Of a DNA stretch of 64,000 nt, positions 55,191-64,000 are shown piece by piece. Each line of letters begins with the position of its first letter. Position 1 is the stretch's first letter. The notes beneath the pieces were generated by a model. It searched no databases, had not been told where the DNA came from, and saw nothing but the letters and a program-made list of their open reading frames with translations. The position numbers and the translations under genes are program-made. Source of the DNA: Lysobacter daejeonensis GH1-9 (GTDB taxonomy: Bacteria; Pseudomonadota; Gammaproteobacteria; Xanthomonadales; Xanthomonadaceae). The stretch spans positions 62,001-126,000 of the forward strand of contig NZ_AVPU01000002.1 in the NCBI RefSeq assembly GCF_000768355.1, in the 5' to 3' direction.

Positions 55191-56234
55191 CTAGCTGCGG
55201 CTGCGGTGAGGTCCGGTCGACTCCCGCAGCTGCAGCGCGTAGTCCATCTTCACCATGTCGCCGCTTTCCGGGTCGCGGATCGCCTTGAGCAGTTCCTCGG
55301 TGGCGACGCGACCCATGTCGTTCGTCGGCTGCCGCACCGTGGTGAGTGACGGGAAGATCTGCCGTGACAGCGGCGTATCGTCAAAACCGCAGACCGACAG
55401 GTCGCGCGGCACCGACAGCCCGCGTTCGCCTGCCACGCGCAGCACGCCGGCCGCCATGTCGTCATTGGCGGCGAAGATGGCGGTGGGCGGATCGGGCAGG
55501 TCGAGCAGGCGCCTGGCGCCTTCGACGCCCGACTCGAAGGTGAATTCGCCCTTGACCACCAGCGCGGCGTCGTAAGGGATGTCCGCGAGCTTCAGCGCCT
55601 CGCGATAACCGGAATGGCGCCACGTAGCCGCGCCGTGCTGTGGCGGCCCCTTGATGTGGCCGATGCGGCGGTGGCCGAGCTGGATGAGGTGGGCCATGAG
55701 CTCGCGTACCGCCCCGCGTTCGTCGAGGGTGACGCCGAAGCGCCCCTCGGGCGTGCGCGGGGAGATGGAGGCGAAGGGCAGTCGGCGTTCCTGCAGTGCG
55801 TCCAGCAACCTGGCGTCGTCGGTCAGCGGTGGCACCAGCACGACACCGTCGGCGCGCGAGTGGTCGATAAGGTCGACGAGCTCGGGCAGGTAGTTGCGGT
55901 CGTCCGGATCCACCGGGGCCAGCACCAGGCTGAAGTGCCGGGCGCGACAGGCTTCCAGCACGCCGCCCTGGATCTCGGTGAGGTAATTGCGCGACGGGTT
56001 GTCGTAGACCAGCACGATCACGTACGCGCGCTGGCCCGCCAGGCTGCGCGCGGACAGGTTGGGCTTGTACTGCAACTCCGCGACGGCCTGCTCCACGCGC
56101 TGGCGTGTCTCGTCGCGGACGTTGGGCTCGTGGTTGAGCACGCGCGACACGGTCTTGATCGAGACGCCGGCAGCTTCGGCCACGTCTTCGATGCGCGCGC
56201 GCGCTCCGTTGGCTTCCCTCATCTTGGCCGTCAT
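55191..56234 (-). CDS. LacI-family transcriptional regulator
   Basis: 347 aa. N-terminal HTH: IEDVAEAAGVSIKTVSRVLN with the hinge QYKPNLSARSLAG, then the periplasmic-binding-like sensor domain (GVVLVPPLTDD, GHRRIGHIKGPPQH, AIFAANDDMAAGVLR, VCGFDDTPLSRQIFPSLTTV). A repressor that releases DNA on binding a sugar. It ends 4 bp from the symporter stop (convergent). Its probable targets carry the TGACAGCGCTGTCA palindrome. Confidence 0.93.
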   Translation of the reverse strand: MTAKMREANGARARIEDVAEAAGVSIKTVSRVLNHEPNVRDETRQRVEQAVAELQYKPNLSARSLAGQRAYVIVLVYDNPSRNYLTEIQGGVLEACRARHFSLVLAPVDPDDRNYLPELVDLIDHSRADGVVLVPPLTDDARLLDALQERRLPFASISPRTPEGRFGVTLDERGAVRELMAHLIQLGHRRIGHIKGPPQHGAATWRHSGYREALKLADIPYDAALVVKGEFTFESGVEGARRLLDLPDPPTAIFAANDDMAAGVLRVAGERGLSVPRDLSVCGFDDTPLSRQIFPSLTTVRQPTNDMGRVATEELLKAIRDPESGDMVKMDYALQLRESTGPHRSRS

Positions 56235-56313
56235 CGGTCCCTGTGGCGTCTTCGGATGCGTTCCCCGGTTGCCTATCCTACCGCGCCGCGCGGGCGAGCC
56301 CGGCGGCTGGGAA

Positions 56314-57795
56314 TCAGCGGCCGCCCGGGCCGGCCGATGGCGGCGATCCGGCCCAGGTGAGGGTGATCAGGCTGCGCGGCGGCGCGGTGTAGTGGAATAC
56401 CTTGCCGCGGTGGCCAACGGAAAAGCGGCGGGGCGCCGGCTCGGCGTTGGTGACAAGCATCACCAGCGAGCCATCGTCGGCGTTCTCGAATACCACGTTG
56501 TCGATGCCCTCTCCACCCGCGCTGGAGCCGACGCGCCACGCGCCCTGGCGGACGAAGCGGCTGGCGTGGGCGAGGGCGTAGTACTCGTCGTTGCGGGTGA
56601 TGCTGCCGTCGGCGCTGTTGATGGTGACCACGCCGCGGCAGGTCTTGCACCCGCCCGCGAACGGGCCCTTGCGTTCGTCCAGCGCAAGGTTCCACAGCAG
56701 CGCACCACGTGCCCAATGGCGGGATGTGCGGATGATCTGTTCGCGGGCCAGGAACGTCAGGCCGCCACTTTTCACTGGCTCCCAGTCGCCGCCCGAGCAT
56801 TCGGTCAGGTAAGCGTCCTTGTCCGGGAAGGCGTCGTGCACCTTGCTTTGCGCGGTTACATCCCCGCCATAGCAATGCCACGCGACGGCGGCGACGTACC
56901 GTGACGCGACCGGGTCGCGCAGCACCTCCAGCGGGTGCTCGGGTTTGTCCCAGTTGTGGTCCCAGTCGAAGATCAGCGTGGAGGACCCGCGCGCGGCCAG
57001 CATTGGACCGAGGTGGCGACCGATCAGCCGGGCGCGTTGGGCGGCACTCAGGCGCATGCCGGGATAGTCGGCAGGCTCGTAATCCGGCTCGTTCTGCACG
57101 GTCAGCGCGAAAATTGGAATGCCTGCGTCGGCGTAGGCTTCGGTGTACTGCACCAGGTAGCGGGCGAAGGCGTCGAAATGTGCGTCGGCCAGTGTGCCTT
57201 TGACGAGGCTGCCACTGGTCTTCATCCAGCCCGGAGCACTCCAAGGCGACGCCATCACCTTAAGCTGCGGGTTGATGGCCAGTGCAGCGCGCGCCACGGG
57301 GATCACGTCGCCGCGGTTGGGGGCGATTGAGAAATGTCGCAGCTCCGGGTCGGTCTGGCCACGCGGCATGTCGTCGAGGCTGTAGTGGCTCAGCGAGAAA
57401 TCCGAGCTGCCGATGGTGAGGCGGGTGAAGTCCAGGCCGATGCCCTGTCCCTCGCGCCCGAACAGTTCCTGAAGCAGGGCATCGCGCTGCGTGGCGCTGA
57501 GCCTGTGGGTGATCAACCAAGCGGAGGAATCGGTCAGGGCGGCACCGAACCCGACCATGCGCTGATGGCGCGTGCCGTCCACCTCGATGTGGATCGGGAG
57601 CCGAGACCGGGAGCCGAACGTGGTGGGGTCAGCAGGCGACAACGCGAGGCTGTGGTCGGCAGTGGTGACCCACGATGAAACTGCCTGCGATGCGACCGCG
57701 TCGCCGGCCACTGATCTGGATGCGAAGCCCAGCGCCAGCACCATGCACAAGCCGATCCTGCCCAACGTCTCGATGCCACGGTCCTGCTTGTTCAT
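56314..57795 (-). CDS. Glycoside hydrolase family 30 enzyme
   Basis: 493 aa. Exported (IGLCMVLALGFASRSVAGDA). GH30 TIM-barrel plus side beta-domain: MVGFGAALTDSSAWLI, FTRLTIGSSDFSLSHYSLDD, ASPWSAPGWMKTSG, the acid/base Glu in VQNEPDYEPADYPG, the nucleophile Glu in YLTECSGGDW, and LWNLALDERKGP. This fits the glucosylceramidase/beta-1,6-glucanase-type subfamilies rather than GH30_8 xylanases, by motif only. Divergent from the TonB receptor. Confidence 0.88.
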   Translation of the reverse strand: MNKQDRGIETLGRIGLCMVLALGFASRSVAGDAVASQAVSSWVTTADHSLALSPADPTTFGSRSRLPIHIEVDGTRHQRMVGFGAALTDSSAWLITHRLSATQRDALLQELFGREGQGIGLDFTRLTIGSSDFSLSHYSLDDMPRGQTDPELRHFSIAPNRGDVIPVARAALAINPQLKVMASPWSAPGWMKTSGSLVKGTLADAHFDAFARYLVQYTEAYADAGIPIFALTVQNEPDYEPADYPGMRLSAAQRARLIGRHLGPMLAARGSSTLIFDWDHNWDKPEHPLEVLRDPVASRYVAAVAWHCYGGDVTAQSKVHDAFPDKDAYLTECSGGDWEPVKSGGLTFLAREQIIRTSRHWARGALLWNLALDERKGPFAGGCKTCRGVVTINSADGSITRNDEYYALAHASRFVRQGAWRVGSSAGGEGIDNVVFENADDGSLVMLVTNAEPAPRRFSVGHRGKVFHYTAPPRSLITLTWAGSPPSAGPGGR

Positions 57796-57929
57796 TTCGT
57801 CTTTTCCCCCTCAAGGATTGTCCCGGAGCGGTGCGCAAACTTGATGTTGCACTGCCGCGAAACCTGGTGTCGGCAGCCGCTCGCTAGCCAGTGGACGCCA
57901 AGCTGGCCGCCGGCGCGACCAAAAGTTCA

Positions 57930-57958
57930 TTGACAGCCCTATAAGAGCGCTGTATGAC
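57930..57958 (+). promoter_or_regulatory. Promoter of the TonB receptor gene
   Basis: TTGACA (57930-57935), a 17-bp spacer and TATGAC (57953-57958): a near-consensus sigma-70 promoter, 34 bp before the ATG. The -10 box overlaps the operator at 57955-57968. A weaker half-site-like TGACAGCCCT lies in the -35 region. Confidence 0.8.
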
Positions 57959-57968
57959 AGCGCTGTCA
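57955..57968. promoter_or_regulatory. LacI-type operator overlapping the -10 box
   Basis: TGACAGCGCTGTCA, identical over all 14 bases to the site at 53425-53438, embedded in the promoter. A bound LacI protein would block RNA polymerase. Because the GH30 gene starts divergently 160 bp away, the same site could influence both genes. Confidence 0.8.
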
Positions 57969-57991
57969 AATTTCCTTGGGAGGGGACCCTG

Positions 57992-60775
57992 ATGACCTGC
58001 AAGACCACCTCGCGTGGCCCGTCCGCACGCAACCAACGCCAACGTCCGCAACGCCATGTGCTGGCAGCCGCCTGCTATCTGGCACTGATCGCAACCGCGC
58101 AGGTGCATGCGCAGGAAGCGCAGGCGGCCGACGAAGCTGTCGCCCAGACCGCTCAGGCCGATGCGACCGTCGAGACCGTGAAGGTCACCGGCATCCGCTC
58201 CGCGATCATTTCCGCCGTCGAGACCAAGGCCGAGTCGACGTCGATCGTCGAGGCGATTTCCGCCGAGGATCTGGGCAAGCTCCCCGACATCAGCATCGCG
58301 GACTCGATCTCGCGCCTGCCCGGCCTGACCATGCAGCGCAAGGAAGGTCGTGGCGAGGTCATCCACATCCGCGGCATGTCCGAGCAGTTCGCGGGCACGT
58401 TGCTCAACGGTCGCGAACAGGCGAGTACCGGTGACAGTCGAGGCGTCGAGTTCGACCAGTACCCGGCGGAGTTGATCAACGGCGTCACCGTCTACAAGAC
58501 GCCTGACGCGTCGCTCATCGGGCAGGGGCTATCCGGCACGGTGAACATGCAGACCGTGCGCCCGCTGGACTTTGGCGAGCAGCGCATCGTCATCAGTGGC
58601 CAGGGAGAGTACAACTCGCTCGGCGAGCTGACCGACGGTGGGAACGACAAGGGATATCGCGTTTCCGCCTCGTACGTGGACCAGTTCGCCAACGACACGT
58701 TTGGCCTGGCGATTGGCGTCGCCCGCCTCAATTCGCCGTTCCAGGAGAAGCACTACAAGTCGTGGTGGTGGGCCAATACCTCGTTGTGGGGAGCTCCGCA
58801 GGGTGCCAAGCCCGATGATGCGATCGCCCTCCAAGGTGCGGAAGGCTGGGTGAAGTCGCGCGACACCACGCGCGATGGCGTGATGGCCGTGCTGGAGTTC
58901 AAGCCCAACGACACCTGGCACAGCGTGCTTGACCTGTACCACTCGAAGTTCGACCAGGAGGAGTGGATGCGCGGCGCGATGTGGACCAACGACCCCTGGT
59001 GGAACGGCGGCCAGGTGACCTACACCCAGGCCAACACGACGCTGCACGGTGGCGTCCCCGTGGTCACCAGCGGCACCCTGAGCGGTATCGAGCCGGTCAT
59101 CCGCAACGACAACAACCTGCGCGAGGACAAGCTCTCGGCATTCGGCTGGAACAACCAGTTCAAGTGGGACGTCTACACACTGACCGCGGACGCAGCGTAT
59201 TCGCGCGCCGAGCGCGAACAGTCCACGCTGGAGACGTATGCGGGGATGCTGGGTGGCCTGGACGTCGACTTCACCGTGCCGCTCACGGCGGGCTACGCAA
59301 GCTACGGCCTTCCTGACCTGTCCGATCCCAATGCGGTCTACCTCCGCGACCCGCAGGGTTGGGGGCACGATGGCCGAATGGAGGATTCCCAGCAGGAGGA
59401 CGTACTCAAGTCCTTCCGGCTCGACCTGAATCGAGTGGTGGAATCCTCGGATTTCCTGCGCAGCTACGACGTGGGATTCAACTACACCAAGCGCACCAAG
59501 GACAAGAGTGCGCAGGTGTACTTTGCCGACCTGCCCGGCCGCGTTCCCACGCTGGTCGATCCCTCCCTGCTGCAGGCGCCCACCAGCCTGGGATTTGCCG
59601 GCATGGGTGACGTGCTGACCTACGACCCCCGCGCGTTGTTGTCGCGCTACTACGACGTCTACCTGAGCGAAAGCAACGACGACCTGCAGAAGGACCAGGC
59701 CATCGAAGAGGAAATCCGCACTTTCTACGCCAAGGCCAACCTCGACATCGACGTGTCCGACAGCGTGCGGCTGCGCGGTAACGTCGGCGTTCAGTACATC
59801 CACACCGACCAGCGTTCGGATGGTGTTGCCATCACCGGGGCAGGCCCCGCCGCGGTCCGCGGGGTCGGCGCATCGTACGGCGACATCCTGCCCAGCTTGA
59901 ACCTCGTTGCGGAATTCGGCGACGGTTGGAACGTGCGTTTCGGTGCCGCCAAGGAGTTGATGCGACCGCGCATCAACGAGATGGGTGCCTACGCGAACGT
60001 CTGGGTGAACGTGGTGGACGGCTCCGGCGAGTGGGCGGGGTCGGGTGGCAACCCGAAGCTGGAACCATTCCGCGCCAATGCGGTTGACCTATCGGTCGAG
60101 AAGTACTTTGGCGATGCCAGCTACGTTGCGTTGGCAGCGTTCTACAAAGGCCTGGAATCGTACGTCTATACCCAGACCATTCCGTGGAACTTTGCAGGGT
60201 ACGAGTTCGAAACGACTGCGCCACCGGCATCGGACTGGGGCACGTTCTCGGCGCCCGCCAACGGCGGCGGCGGTTATATGCGTGGCGTCGAGTTCAGCCT
60301 CGCGCTGGAAGGGAGCCTCTTCCATGAGGTGCTCGACGGTTTCGGCACCCAGTTGAATGCTTCGTACACCGAGTCCTCCATCGACCCGGATGGCCCGGGT
60401 GGTTCCAGCACCGATACTTTCCCGGGGCTGTCGAAGATCGTGGCCAACGCCACCGTGTACTACGAGAAGAATGGTTTCTCCGCGCGCCTCAGCCAGCGCT
60501 TCCGTGACCCGTACCGCGGCGAGTACAGCTACATCTTTGGCCAGCGCAGTTACCGTTACACGCTCAACGAGCGGACCATCGACCTGCAACTGGGCTATGA
60601 CTTCCCCGAAACCAGCAGCCTGTCGGGGCTGTCGGTGTTGTTCCAGGTGAATAACCTGAACAACGAGCCGTTCCGCACGGAGGTCAGCGACTCCAACGGG
60701 CTGGGGCTGTTCTTCCCCGAGGAGTACACCGAGTACGGTCGCCAATACATGCTGGGCTTCCGCTACAGCCTGTAA
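57992..60775 (+). CDS. TonB-dependent receptor (carbohydrate type)
   Basis: 927 aa. Signal peptide near residues 20-40 (HVLAAACYLALIATAQVHAQ), then the plug domain: ETVKVTGIRSAIISAVETKA, SIVEAISAEDLGKLPDISIADSI, SRLPGLTMQRKEGRGEVIHIRG, LNGREQASTGDSRGVEFDQY, followed by a 22-strand barrel ending in an aromatic residue (YMLGFRYSL). The family (TIGR01782-like) is abundant in Xanthomonadaceae and imports plant or microbial sugars. GGGAGGGG precedes the start. Confidence 0.93.
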   Translation: MTCKTTSRGPSARNQRQRPQRHVLAAACYLALIATAQVHAQEAQAADEAVAQTAQADATVETVKVTGIRSAIISAVETKAESTSIVEAISAEDLGKLPDISIADSISRLPGLTMQRKEGRGEVIHIRGMSEQFAGTLLNGREQASTGDSRGVEFDQYPAELINGVTVYKTPDASLIGQGLSGTVNMQTVRPLDFGEQRIVISGQGEYNSLGELTDGGNDKGYRVSASYVDQFANDTFGLAIGVARLNSPFQEKHYKSWWWANTSLWGAPQGAKPDDAIALQGAEGWVKSRDTTRDGVMAVLEFKPNDTWHSVLDLYHSKFDQEEWMRGAMWTNDPWWNGGQVTYTQANTTLHGGVPVVTSGTLSGIEPVIRNDNNLREDKLSAFGWNNQFKWDVYTLTADAAYSRAEREQSTLETYAGMLGGLDVDFTVPLTAGYASYGLPDLSDPNAVYLRDPQGWGHDGRMEDSQQEDVLKSFRLDLNRVVESSDFLRSYDVGFNYTKRTKDKSAQVYFADLPGRVPTLVDPSLLQAPTSLGFAGMGDVLTYDPRALLSRYYDVYLSESNDDLQKDQAIEEEIRTFYAKANLDIDVSDSVRLRGNVGVQYIHTDQRSDGVAITGAGPAAVRGVGASYGDILPSLNLVAEFGDGWNVRFGAAKELMRPRINEMGAYANVWVNVVDGSGEWAGSGGNPKLEPFRANAVDLSVEKYFGDASYVALAAFYKGLESYVYTQTIPWNFAGYEFETTAPPASDWGTFSAPANGGGGYMRGVEFSLALEGSLFHEVLDGFGTQLNASYTESSIDPDGPGGSSTDTFPGLSKIVANATVYYEKNGFSARLSQRFRDPYRGEYSYIFGQRSYRYTLNERTIDLQLGYDFPETSSLSGLSVLFQVNNLNNEPFRTEVSDSNGLGLFFPEEYTEYGRQYMLGFRYSL

Positions 60776-60895
60776 TCCACCAGCTTGGTCAGGCATGGCC
60801 GGGGAACGCGGAGGTCCATTCCGCGTCCCCCTGCATTTACCAGATAGGCGACGGGCATCCTGGAGTGCCCGCGCCGCGCTACCTTGGAGTTACCG

Positions 60896-63445
60896 GTGAA
60901 TCCGATTCGTGTGTCGCTGTTGTGCGCCAGCTTGTTGGCGTGTGTGTCCTGCGTCACCACGCAAGGGCAGGGCGCCCAGGCGTCTTCCGGTGGAAACAGG
61001 AACACGGCGGAACTGGACGATTGGCCCGCCCTGCGCAGCAGCATCGCCCTGGACCCGGCCATCGAAGCGCGCGTGGCGGAGATTCTGGCCAGCATGACGC
61101 TGGCGCAGAAGATCGGCCAGATGACCCAGGCAGAGATCAAGTCGATCACGCCGGAACAGGTGCGTGAACACTACATCGGCTCGGTACTCAATGGCGGCGG
61201 CTCCTGGCCCGACAAGAACAAGCATGCCTCTGTGGCGGACTGGCTGGCACTGTCGCAGCGCTACCACGATGCCTCGATGGCCACCGACGCGAAGGTTCCA
61301 GTCCCGATCATCTGGGGCACCGATGCCGTGCACGGCCACAGCAATATCTACGGCGCGACGATGTTTCCGCATAACGTGGGCCTTGGTGCGGCGCATGACG
61401 TGGGCTTGATCGAGCAGATCGGTGCCGCCACTGCGCGCTCCACGCGTGCCACCGGCATCCACTGGGTGTTCGCGCCGACGGTGGCAGTGTCCCGGGACGC
61501 GCGCTGGGGTCGGGCTTACGAGAGCTTCTCCTCCGACGGCGCGCTGGTGCGTGACTACGGCGCCGCCTACGTGCGTGGCATGCAGGGCGCGTTCCGCGAG
61601 GACGGCAACGTGGTCGCCACGGCCAAGCATTTCATTGGCGATGGCGCCACCGAGAATGGCAAGGACCAGGGCTTGGCGCGCGTGACCAAGGCCGAGATGG
61701 TCAACGTCCACGCCCAGGGTTATTACGGCGCCATCGAGGCCGGCGTGCAGACGGTCATGGCGTCGTACAACAGTTGGACCGACGCCGACACTGGAGCGGA
61801 GTACGGCAAGATGCACGGTGCCGGCAGTCTGCTGACCGGTGCGCTGAAGCAGAAGATGGGGTTCGACGGCTTCATCGTCTCGGACTGGAACGCCATCGGC
61901 CAATTGCCAGGTTGCACCAATTCGAGCTGCCCGCAGGCGATCAACGCCGGCGTCGACATGATCATGGTGCCGGATGACTGGAAGGCGTTCATCGCCAACA
62001 CCATCCGCCAGGTGGAGTCCGGCGAGATTCCATTGTCGCGGATCGACGATGCGGTTACCCGCATCCTGCGCGTGAAGTTGCGCGCCGGCCTGTTCGAGAC
62101 TAGCCCCGCGGCCAATCGCTACGCAGGTGACCCGGACGCATTGCAGCATCGCGACCTCGCCCGACGCGCCGTGCGTGAGTCCCTGGTACTGCTCAAGAAC
62201 GATGCGGGCGTGTTGCCGTTGCGCCGTGATCAGCGCGTGCTGGTGGTCGGCAAGGGCGCGGACAGCGTACCCATGCAGGCTGGCGGCTGGTCGCTGACGT
62301 GGCAGGGTACCGACACAACCAATGCCGACTATCCGAACGCCGACACCATCCTCGCCGGCGTGCGTGAGGCGGTTGGCAAGGACAATGTCGTGTATAGCGC
62401 CGATGGCACCACCGCCGTGCAGGGCGATTTCGATGTTGTGTTGGCGGTGGTCGGCGAAACGCCATACGCGGAGACCAACGGCGACATCGTGCCGTCCGAC
62501 ACGGTTGCACACAGTCGCCGCCATCCGGAAGACCTGGCGGTGCTGCAGCGCGTGGCAGCGGCGGGCAAGCCGGTGGTGACCGTGTTCCTGTCCGGTCGCC
62601 CGCTTTACACCAACGACCTGATGAACCTGTCACAGGCGTTCGTCGCGGCGTGGCTGCCGGGCACCGAAGGCAAGGGCGTCACCGACGTCCTGTTTGCCAA
62701 GCGCGGTGGTGGTGTCGCGCATGAGTTCCGTGGCGCGCTGACCTTCCCGTGGCCGGCCGTGGCGTGTCCCGACGCGAAGAAGGCCCCGCTGTTCGCCACT
62801 GGCTACGGCCTGCGCCATGGCAGTCGCGAGCCGGTCGGCACACTGCCGGTCGAACTGCCGCAGGCCTGCGCGGCGGCGAGCATGCTGCCGATCTTCAAGA
62901 TGGCCGATATCGCCCCGTTTGCATTGCACCTCGCCACGGGTGACGCCAGTCGCGCGGTGGGCGCGGACCTCAATCGCACCATCGAGTTCCCTGCGGGCAA
63001 GCCTGCAGTGCGGGTGCAGACCGTGCAGGTGAACACCCAGCAGGATGCCAAGCAGGTGACCTGGCTGGCGCCGGCGCGCTTCTATGCGATCAATCCCTCG
63101 CGCAACAACCTGGCGGCGTTCGCCCGTGCCGATGGCGCGGTGCAGTTCGACGTGGTCGTCAGCGCACGGTCCAAGGCCCCGGTGATGTTGTCGATGGGGT
63201 GCGGCACGGGTTGCGGTGCCGAAGTCGATCTCACCGCGGCGCTGTCGGGCTATGCGCTTGGGAGCAAGCACACGGTGAAGGTGCCGCTGGCCTGCTTTGC
63301 GGAGCGGGGCCTCGACCTGGGCGGCGTGGAGGTGCCGTTTGCGGTGTCGGCGTCGGCGCCGTTCTCCGCGGCGTTCACCGACATCAAGGTGGTCGCGGGT
63401 TCAGCCAAGCACGCGGATGCGGTGGGCTGCCCAGCGAAGCCCTGA
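60896..63445 (+). CDS. GH3 exo-beta-glucosidase (lipoprotein)
   Basis: 849 aa from GTG 60896 (GGAG at 60886-60889). Signal NPIRVSLLCASLLACVSC with a lipobox-like end. The GH3 N-domain holds WPALRSSIALDPAIEARVAE, PVPIIWGTDAVHGHSNIYGA, KHFIGDGATENGKDQG and the nucleophile Asp in FDGFIVSDWNAIGQ. The C-domain has LVLLKNDAGVLPLRRDQRVLVVG and GETPYAE. A ~150-residue C-terminal beta domain follows (from LPQACAAA), as in ExoP-type exo-1,3/1,4-glucanases. Cleaves terminal glucose from beta-glucans. Confidence 0.93.
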   Translation: MNPIRVSLLCASLLACVSCVTTQGQGAQASSGGNRNTAELDDWPALRSSIALDPAIEARVAEILASMTLAQKIGQMTQAEIKSITPEQVREHYIGSVLNGGGSWPDKNKHASVADWLALSQRYHDASMATDAKVPVPIIWGTDAVHGHSNIYGATMFPHNVGLGAAHDVGLIEQIGAATARSTRATGIHWVFAPTVAVSRDARWGRAYESFSSDGALVRDYGAAYVRGMQGAFREDGNVVATAKHFIGDGATENGKDQGLARVTKAEMVNVHAQGYYGAIEAGVQTVMASYNSWTDADTGAEYGKMHGAGSLLTGALKQKMGFDGFIVSDWNAIGQLPGCTNSSCPQAINAGVDMIMVPDDWKAFIANTIRQVESGEIPLSRIDDAVTRILRVKLRAGLFETSPAANRYAGDPDALQHRDLARRAVRESLVLLKNDAGVLPLRRDQRVLVVGKGADSVPMQAGGWSLTWQGTDTTNADYPNADTILAGVREAVGKDNVVYSADGTTAVQGDFDVVLAVVGETPYAETNGDIVPSDTVAHSRRHPEDLAVLQRVAAAGKPVVTVFLSGRPLYTNDLMNLSQAFVAAWLPGTEGKGVTDVLFAKRGGGVAHEFRGALTFPWPAVACPDAKKAPLFATGYGLRHGSREPVGTLPVELPQACAAASMLPIFKMADIAPFALHLATGDASRAVGADLNRTIEFPAGKPAVRVQTVQVNTQQDAKQVTWLAPARFYAINPSRNNLAAFARADGAVQFDVVVSARSKAPVMLSMGCGTGCGAEVDLTAALSGYALGSKHTVKVPLACFAERGLDLGGVEVPFAVSASAPFSAAFTDIKVVAGSAKHADAVGCPAKP

Positions 63446-63514
63446 CAGGCGGGGTAGGCGGCCCGCATTTCGTGGCGGGCCGCATAACCAGTGCGGCTAC
63501 GTCCCTTGCAGATG

Positions 63515-63541
63515 AAAAGGCCCCGTAACCGGGGCCTTTTT
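63515..63541. terminator. Bidirectional terminator
   Basis: AAAAGGCCCC-GTAACC-GGGGCCTTTTT: a perfect stem with T-rich right arm and A-rich left arm between the convergent GH3 and glucokinase genes; it can serve both. Confidence 0.85.
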
Positions 63542-63563
63542 CTCTTGGGGCATTAGAAGGTGA

Positions 63564-64000
63564 TCACGTCGAAGTCATGGCTGCATCGCGACGCGCGAAG
63601 GCTGCCGCGCCCAACAGCCCGGCATGTGGATGCAGCACGGCCACGGTCGGAACGCGCGACATGGCGGCCGAAAAGCGTCCCTTGTGCTCGAAGCGCTGGC
63701 GGAATCCGGAGTGCTGCAACGCTGGCAGGATCCGCGGCACCAACCCGCCGGTGAGGAACACGCCGTCCCATGCGCCCAGCGTGAGGACCAGATCACCCGC
63801 GATGGCACCGAACACCGCGCAATACACGTCCAGCGTGCGTAAGCAGCGGGCATCGCCTTCGGCCGCACGTCGGGTTACGTCGGACGGGCTCATCGGGCCA
63901 GGGTCTTCGCCCGCGATCTCGCTCAGCGCGCGATGGATGTTGACCAGCCCGGGGCCACAGATCAACCGTTCATTGGAGACCCGGCCGAACTGTGCCGACA
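63564..64000 (-). CDS. glk: Glucokinase, C-terminal part (cut by window end)
   Basis: The minus-strand frame runs off the right edge; only ~145 residues are visible. It contains ICGPGLVNIHRALSEI (E. coli Glk has a like segment), TLDVYCAVFGAIAGDLVLT, LGAWDGVFLTGGLVPRIL, RFEHKGRFSAAMSRVPTVAVLHPHAGLLGAA as the adjoining tail segments, which are typical for hexokinase-fold bacterial glucokinases. Phosphorylates glucose released by the GH3/GH30 enzymes. Start and P-loop lie outside the window. Confidence 0.88.
   Translation of the reverse strand, partial: SAQFGRVSNERLICGPGLVNIHRALSEIAGEDPGPMSPSDVTRRAAEGDARCLRTLDVYCAVFGAIAGDLVLTLGAWDGVFLTGGLVPRILPALQHSGFRQRFEHKGRFSAAMSRVPTVAVLHPHAGLLGAAAFARRDAAMTST

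Overview
The window is high-GC and reads as the chromosome of a gammaproteobacterium of the family Xanthomonadaceae (Lysobacter/Luteimonas/Pseudoxanthomonas-like). The grounds are a DUF6491-type lipoprotein, tandem secreted M13 peptidases, an SGLT/LacI/TonB-receptor/glycosidase sugar locus, and blocks such as mutY-AsmA-ftsY and queA-tgt-yajC-secDF. Genus cannot be fixed by eye.

Bases 1 to about 12828 are the right part of an integrated mobile element. It ends at the 3' end of an intact tRNA-Phe gene (12829-12904, minus strand), and its left end lies outside the window. It carries small DNA-binding proteins, an HNH homing-type endonuclease, a Cys-rich small protein, and a replication-like helix-turn-helix gene whose 3' end and downstream flank hold four copies of a 15-bp iteron-like repeat. 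It also has a chain of hairpins (4021-4215) ending in a terminator, a 777-aa virion-protein-like gene, a run of lipoproteins and Cys-rich exported proteins, a frameshifted stub of a tyrosine recombinase, and an SRAP (HMCES-like) protein. No terminase, portal or capsid gene is visible.

Bases 12905-53317 are housekeeping backbone: a DUF6491 lipoprotein, iron trafficking (yggX), DNA repair (mutY), AsmA, ftsY/rsmD/coaD, ferredoxin, gamma-glutamyltransferase, an MBL hydrolase, upp, a class III aminotransferase with a divergent Lrp regulator, queA-tgt-yajC-secD-secF, a phosphatase-kinase fusion, an NTP/NDP-type transporter, suhB/trmJ, a PhnD-like protein coupled to a GGDEF-EAL protein, ExoD and a CNNM/CBS protein, the DUF47-Pit phosphate module, an alkyltransferase-like protein, a rhomboid protease, two M13 metallopeptidases (one with a degraded active site), a beta-CASP RNase and an RhlE-type helicase.

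Bases 53318-64000 form a sugar-utilisation locus: SGLT symporter, LacI regulator, GH30 glycosidase, TonB-dependent receptor, GH3 beta-glucosidase and a partial glucokinase. An identical 14-bp palindrome (TGACAGCGCTGTCA) lies upstream of both the symporter and the receptor. At the receptor it overlaps the -10 box of a good promoter, which suggests one LacI regulon: a beta-glucan fragment is imported by the receptor, trimmed by GH30/GH3 in the periplasm, glucose enters by the symporter, and glucokinase phosphorylates it.
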